A stretch of DNA of 51,734 nucleotides from Lucifugimonas sp038150225 (GTDB lineage Bacteria > Chloroflexota > Dehalococcoidia > Lucifugimonadales > Lucifugimonadaceae). This document shows, one piece after another, positions 47,744 through 51,734 of the stretch. The notes under the pieces were generated by a model. The model was not told the origin of the DNA. It did not search any database and saw nothing but the letters and a program-made list of their open reading frames with translations. The stretch spans positions 1 to 51,734 of the forward strand of contig JAYQWG010000015.1 in the NCBI GenBank assembly GCA_038150225.1, read 5' to 3'. The translations under genes were made by a program, and so were the position numbers. The first letter of the stretch is position 1, and the number at the start of each line of letters is the position of its first letter.

Positions 47744-49483
47744 ATGACCACGAACAAAAAGTACCCGGCAATAAATCCTCTCGATGTAGCAGTTGAGAGC
47801 AACGTAGAAATGACTACACGAGACGGTGTCGTATTACGTGCAGATGTTTATCACCCGACCGACGGCAATAAGTATCCCGCGTTAGTTTGCCGTACGCCCT
47901 ATCAAAAACTAACGCCGCGCTACGTTGAAACGGCAACCGACCTGGCATCACGCGGTTACTGCGTGGTGATGCAGGACTTCCGAGGTCGATATGCCTCGGA
48001 TGGTGAGTACGAGTGGATGTGGCGGGAGCGTACCGAAACTCACGACACTGAAGACGGATACGACACAGTCGAGTGGGCAGCCAAACTCGAATGGTGTGAC
48101 GGGCGAGTCGGGACCTGGGGGCACTCGAACGCTTCGTGGGCGATCTGGATGATGCTCGATTCGCAGCCGCCAAGCCTCGCATCAACCCTCGCCAGCGGTA
48201 TTTCGCAAAACATTCTCGATATTAATTTCGGAATCTTTGAAACAGGTCGAAGGCTGGAATGGTCATACATGATGGCTGCCGACATGCGCCGACGCGCTGA
48301 AGGGACTGATGGCCCCACAACTCCTGGCGAAGCGACCAAGCGCTGGAACGATGTTGAACGTGGCAAGTACATCTGGTGGTTGCCAATAGGAGATATTCCC
48401 TCCCAGGTGTTCTCAGATCTGAATCCGCAGGTTCAGGAATACCACCGGAACCAGAACAAGGAATTCCAGCACTTCGGTGACATTCATCACAAAGTTCAAA
48501 CCCCGATCTACCAGATCACGGGTTGGTGGGATCGACTGATTGGAACGATCGACCACTACGAAGGGTTGACTAAGAACGGTCCCGAGCATCTCAAAGACAA
48601 GCACCGTTTGATCATCGGACCCTGGGGGCATGACGCTACGGATTTCACAGGACAGATTGGCCCAGTTGATTACGGATCAGACGCCGAAGCTACGTATGCA
48701 GGTTTGATCGCCCGTTGGTACGACTACGATCTCAAAGGCATCGACAACGGGCTTGGTGACGAAGCGCCGGTTCAAATGTGGGTGCTTGGAGAAGACAAGT
48801 GGCGCGGCGAAAACGAGTGGCCGTTAGCCCGAACCGAGTACACGAACTACTATCTTCACTCCGGCGGTAACGCGAACACCCCTAACGGAGATGGTTCGCT
48901 GTCGACTACGGAGTCCAGTGCGGAAGAATCCGGCACGGATGAGTACGACTTCGATCCCCGTGATCCCGTAATGAGTTTGATGCGATCTGACTCCCAGGCA
49001 GCCCCGGTCGATCAGTCGCCACATGATCATCGCAAGGACATTCTCGTCTATGACTTGCCAGTTGCAGATGAAGAACTTGAAGTGGTTGGTCCGGTGCGAC
49101 TGAAACTCTGGGCAAAGACTGACGGACCTGACACCGACTGGACCGCAAAACTCTCCGTTGTTTACGAAGACGGTCTTGCGGTAAATCTGACCTATGGAAT
49201 CATGCGTGCGCAGTACCGCAACGGTTACGAGAATCCAGAACTACTCACGCCGAACGAGATCTACGACTACGAGATTAAGTTGAACCCGATCGGTTGTCGA
49301 TTGAAGCCAGGACAGAAGCTCAGGCTTTCGGTTTCAAGCTCGGATTTTCCGAACTTCGACCGGAATCACAACACTGGCAAGGACTACTGGTCGGATGCCG
49401 AGCTTCGTGTTGCGCACCAGACGATTTACCATGATTCAGAACACCCATCACATCTTGTGCTGCCGGTGATTCCGATTTCATAG
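47744..49483 (+). CDS. CocE/NonD-family alpha/beta hydrolase
   Basis: A 579-residue member of the X-Pro dipeptidyl-peptidase (S15)/cocaine esterase group, which hydrolyses esters or acylated peptides. MTTRDGVVLRADVYHP (23-38) and QDFRGRYASDGEY (77-89) are family marks. The nucleophile is S128 in TWGHSNASW, where many relatives have GxSYxG. IIGPWGHDATDF carries the likely catalytic His region, and the C-terminal beta-sandwich (about 350-579) ends with LRLSVSSSDFPNFDRN. No signal peptide is seen. It lies 37 bp after the MBL gene and 8 bp before a membrane protein gene, so the three may form one operon. Confidence 0.88.
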   Translation: MTTNKKYPAINPLDVAVESNVEMTTRDGVVLRADVYHPTDGNKYPALVCRTPYQKLTPRYVETATDLASRGYCVVMQDFRGRYASDGEYEWMWRERTETHDTEDGYDTVEWAAKLEWCDGRVGTWGHSNASWAIWMMLDSQPPSLASTLASGISQNILDINFGIFETGRRLEWSYMMAADMRRRAEGTDGPTTPGEATKRWNDVERGKYIWWLPIGDIPSQVFSDLNPQVQEYHRNQNKEFQHFGDIHHKVQTPIYQITGWWDRLIGTIDHYEGLTKNGPEHLKDKHRLIIGPWGHDATDFTGQIGPVDYGSDAEATYAGLIARWYDYDLKGIDNGLGDEAPVQMWVLGEDKWRGENEWPLARTEYTNYYLHSGGNANTPNGDGSLSTTESSAEESGTDEYDFDPRDPVMSLMRSDSQAAPVDQSPHDHRKDILVYDLPVADEELEVVGPVRLKLWAKTDGPDTDWTAKLSVVYEDGLAVNLTYGIMRAQYRNGYENPELLTPNEIYDYEIKLNPIGCRLKPGQKLRLSVSSSDFPNFDRNHNTGKDYWSDAELRVAHQTIYHDSEHPSHLVLPVIPIS

Positions 49484-49491
49484 AAACAACG

Positions 49492-50022
49492 ATGACTAAT
49501 CCAAAAGACTATTTCGAAAGTGTCCGAGCTTCCGGACGAACCCTGGGTTTTCTTGGACTCATGCTTGGAGCTTCAGGTGGAATATTGACGGGTGTTGCCG
49601 TAAAAGGACTCGTGGACGAGCCACTTGTCACCGGAACCAATGCCGTTGTCTTTTACCTCGCCTTCGCTGCGAGCAGTGTAATCACCCTGTTTGTAATGCT
49701 GAACTACACAACGCTCAACATCCGAGTCGACGAAGATAACCTGAAGATCACTCTCGGAATGAAATCGAAGACGATATCTCTGGGCTCGATCGTGTCGGCT
49801 ACGGTTGCACAACCTAAATCACGAATGACACGGGTAGCGTCTAAACAAGGCAATATCCAAATGTGGAGCGTCCTTGGTGTAAATACGGGGATCGAACTCA
49901 CGACTTCATCGGAGCCGAACGCCACAACAACATTTATCGCATCGAAAGATCCTGAAGCTTTGTTGGAAGCTATGGGCTCTGCGCGCGAAGGTTCTGACGA
50001 AGAGCCCGGCTCGACCTCATAA
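49492..50022 (+). CDS. Membrane protein with a PH-like domain
   Basis: A 176-residue protein with two membrane helices (about 17-39 and 50-72), followed by a cytoplasmic beta-rich domain (about 76-160) that begins NIRVDEDNLKITLGMKSKTI. This arrangement resembles the bacterial PH-like proteins (bPH/YdbT type). The tail is acidic. It starts 8 bp after the CocE gene. No catalytic motif is seen and the function is unknown. Confidence 0.65.
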   Translation: MTNPKDYFESVRASGRTLGFLGLMLGASGGILTGVAVKGLVDEPLVTGTNAVVFYLAFAASSVITLFVMLNYTTLNIRVDEDNLKITLGMKSKTISLGSIVSATVAQPKSRMTRVASKQGNIQMWSVLGVNTGIELTTSSEPNATTTFIASKDPEALLEAMGSAREGSDEEPGSTS

Positions 50023-50051
50023 ATACTTTTAGCGCTAAATATCGTTCGCGT

Positions 50052-50080
50052 TTGAAACGTTCGTTGCGCTGGTCTAATCT
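50052..50080 (+). promoter_or_regulatory. Sigma-70-type promoter of the sulfatase gene
   Basis: TTGAAA (50052-50057), a spacer of exactly 17 bp, and TAATCT (50075-50080). This fits 5 of 6 at -35 and 4 of 6 at -10, placing the start about 50 nt before the TTG codon. TAATCTGCG recurs at 46771 before the MBL gene, without a good -35 box. Confidence 0.55.
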
Positions 50081-50137
50081 GCGGCAAGACTTTTACGGGT
50101 GGCGATTCGTCACCTGATTGCATGCCGGAGATAAGCC

Positions 50138-51619
50138 TTGTCAGACCGACCGAATATCGTCTTCCTGTTTCCAGATCAGTTCCGCTCAGACTTCGCCGGA
50201 TTTAACGGCGCTGATTGGCTGAAAACTCCAAACATCGACTCGATTGCTGAGAACGGTGTCAGGTTTACGAACTCGTTCTCCGCGTCACCAATTTGTGTTC
50301 CTGCGCGCACAGCTCTGCTAACTGGCATGAACGCCATGCGAAACGGTGTGATGGGCAACCTACACAACCTGCGTGCTGATTGGCGCGATGCAGGTTTACG
50401 AACTTGGCCTGAAATTCTTGGCGAAAACGGCTATTACACGGCTGGAATTGGCAAGATGCACTTCTACCCGTGGGACGAGCGAAGAGGATTCCAGTACCGG
50501 GTTATCTGTGAAGACAAGCGGTGGCTCGAAGTACGTGATGACTACTACCACTACCTGAAACGTCATGATCTGCACAAAATGCACGGCAACGAGATGGACG
50601 GCTACCACGAGAACAAAGGCGCCGTTATTCACAATGTGCCGTGGGAGCACTCATGGGACAGGTTCGTCGGCTCAGAGGCTGTGAAATTTATTGATGACTA
50701 CGGTGCCGATCAGCCATTTGCGCTAATGGTTGGATTCCCCGGACCGCATTGTCCGTATGATCCGGACGAAAGGTTCCTGGAAGACGTCGATGAGTCGAAA
50801 ATCCCCGAAGCAGTTCCTGAGGTACCGGGACACACCCCGCAACTACGAAAAGGAAACGTCGAAGGAAACCGACGACCGTGGAATGGTGTCGACTACTCGG
50901 AGTTCACGGACGAATCGAAGCACAAGATTCGAACCCACTACTCTGGTCTCGTTCAACAGATCGACTTCGAGGTCGGAGCAATAATCGACGCCCTCAAGAA
51001 GAAGGGATTGCTCGAAAACACCTATGTGATTATTTCGTCGGACCACGGCGATTACCTTGGCGATCACAACCTCATCGGAAAAGCATCTTTCTACGAATCC
51101 GCTATTCGAGTGCCGATGGCAGCCATGGGACCGGGTATTGAAGCTGGTCAAACGCAGGAAGGTCTTGTTGAACTTCGAGACGTGACAGCGACGATGCTGG
51201 CATGGGCAGGAGTTGACCAACCTGATTGGTACGATGCCAGACCGTTGCCCGGCGACGGTATGCCAGGAATCTCAGGGCGAGACAATATTTTTGGACTCCT
51301 TAGCGATGGCTGGATGAACTTCGATGGTCGTTACAAGTTGCACAAGTACCGGACAGGCGAGACTTTGCTGTTCGATATGCTCAATGACCCGGACGAGCAA
51401 GTGAATCTTTATGAAAACGCTGAGTTCTCCGATATCGCTCGCCGATTGGAAACTGAACTTACGCAGGAACTGATGGCATCCATCGAGTCGAGCATGGACG
51501 ATCGTCTGGCTCAGAACGGCGACATGTCTCAGGATCCAACCTTTGGTCTGGAGAGCTGGGTGCGACCGTGGCCGAGTCCACCTCGTACGGCACCACCCAC
51601 ATACGAACGACCTAATTAG
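50138..51619 (+). CDS. Sulfatase (type I, formylglycine-dependent)
   Basis: A 493-residue alkaline-phosphatase-fold sulfatase. The active site CVPAR (53-57, in SPICVPARTALLTG) fits C-x-P-x-R: C53 would be turned to formylglycine by the sulfatase-modifying enzyme, which is not in the window. The metal-binding FLFPDQFRSD at the N terminus and ISSDHGDYLGDHNLIGK further on are typical. No signal peptide is seen, so it appears cytoplasmic, which is unusual for polysaccharide sulfatases and more like choline or small-ester sulfatases. The start is TTG with GGAG upstream. Marine bacteria use such enzymes to release sulfate from organic sulfate esters. Confidence 0.92.
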   Translation: MSDRPNIVFLFPDQFRSDFAGFNGADWLKTPNIDSIAENGVRFTNSFSASPICVPARTALLTGMNAMRNGVMGNLHNLRADWRDAGLRTWPEILGENGYYTAGIGKMHFYPWDERRGFQYRVICEDKRWLEVRDDYYHYLKRHDLHKMHGNEMDGYHENKGAVIHNVPWEHSWDRFVGSEAVKFIDDYGADQPFALMVGFPGPHCPYDPDERFLEDVDESKIPEAVPEVPGHTPQLRKGNVEGNRRPWNGVDYSEFTDESKHKIRTHYSGLVQQIDFEVGAIIDALKKKGLLENTYVIISSDHGDYLGDHNLIGKASFYESAIRVPMAAMGPGIEAGQTQEGLVELRDVTATMLAWAGVDQPDWYDARPLPGDGMPGISGRDNIFGLLSDGWMNFDGRYKLHKYRTGETLLFDMLNDPDEQVNLYENAEFSDIARRLETELTQELMASIESSMDDRLAQNGDMSQDPTFGLESWVRPWPSPPRTAPPTYERPN

Positions 51620-51682
51620 AAATAGCCATTCAAAAACACTGATGTGAAGCGTTTGGATCATGATTTCCAGAACGCTTACCTT

Positions 51683-51695
51683 GTTTCGACGAAAC
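51683..51695 (+). promoter_or_regulatory. Palindrome before the last gene
   Basis: GTTTCG-A-CGAAAC, a perfect 13-bp inverted repeat, lies 23 bp before the ATG at 51719. It is a possible operator, though short. Confidence 0.3.
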
Positions 51696-51718
51696 GAATG
51701 TAATCAAGGAAAACTGAA

Positions 51719-51734
51719 ATGGCGGAACAAGCCA
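51719..51734 (+). CDS. Start of an unidentified gene cut by the window edge
   Basis: ATGGCGGAACAAGCCA (M-A-E-Q-A) begins at 51719 with AAGGAAAA about eight bases upstream, in a typical gene-start layout. Too little is present to identify it. Confidence 0.45.

Overview
The window looks like a scaffold from a bacterium of the Chloroflexota, most like the marine SAR202-type Dehalococcoidia. This is inferred from gene content only: tandem mandelate-racemase/enolase-superfamily paralogs, RraA- and HpcH-type aldolases, UxuA, an Ldh_2 dehydrogenase, a PhyH dioxygenase, CocE hydrolase, M81 peptidase and sulfatase (the kit of an oxidative degrader of organic matter), plus an archaellin-like protein and an archaeal-type (type II) methionine aminopeptidase. 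Base composition is close to half GC. TTG start codons are common (nine of about 43 genes). Three runs of exactly 100 N are scaffold gaps. No CRISPR array, prophage, transposase or rRNA was seen.

Layout. 1-3257 (minus): a partial thioesterase behind fabI, then two tandem enolase-superfamily genes, one cut by a gap. 3261-6624: clpS, an orphan archaellin-like gene with two back-to-back terminators, an RRM RNA-binding protein, an RraA-family gene and tRNA-Arg(CCT). 6625-7436 has no ordinary gene: two tandem CRP-type operators, a gap, and two copies of a structured ~140-nt repeat. 7437-10250: a SulP transporter and a secreted HtrA-like lipoprotein protease. 10247-14018 (minus): ALDH, MaoC, purC, HpcH aldolase. 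14238-19879: a transketolase-like TPP enzyme, an M81 peptidase and an EF-hand/dockerin-like secreted protein interrupted by a TAA. 20076-24282: tRNA-Ala(CGC), Ldh_2, nucleoside hydrolase, a gluconate-dehydrogenase-subunit-3-like protein, a membrane protein and a two-domain Usp.

24302-28586 (minus) is a thiol/sulfur operon headed by a rhodanese whose catalytic cysteine codon is TGA, followed by a hairpin in the right place for a bacterial SECIS. I read it as a selenocysteine sulfurtransferase, followed by two thioredoxin-fold lipoproteins and an M20 peptidase. 28835-31494: hemA and hemL (C5 tetrapyrrole pathway). 31495-35239: a repeat/gap region, MetAP and PhyH (GTGA overlap), then a 520-bp interval holding a 34-codon Cys-rich ORF with a textbook attenuator arrangement, a small frameshifted ORF and a second terminator, then an amidohydrolase. 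35393-42939: a DUF362 protein, ABC-F ATPase, P-loop kinase, uxuA, and the proB-proA operon on the other strand. 43160-51734: mfd, an MBL hydrolase, CocE hydrolase, a PH-like membrane protein, a sulfatase and the first codons of a further gene.

The most unusual items are the UGA-containing rhodanese, the Cys-codon attenuator unit at 33857-34333, the structured repeat locus with tandem CRP-type sites, the orphan archaellin, and the in-frame TAA in the EF-hand gene.
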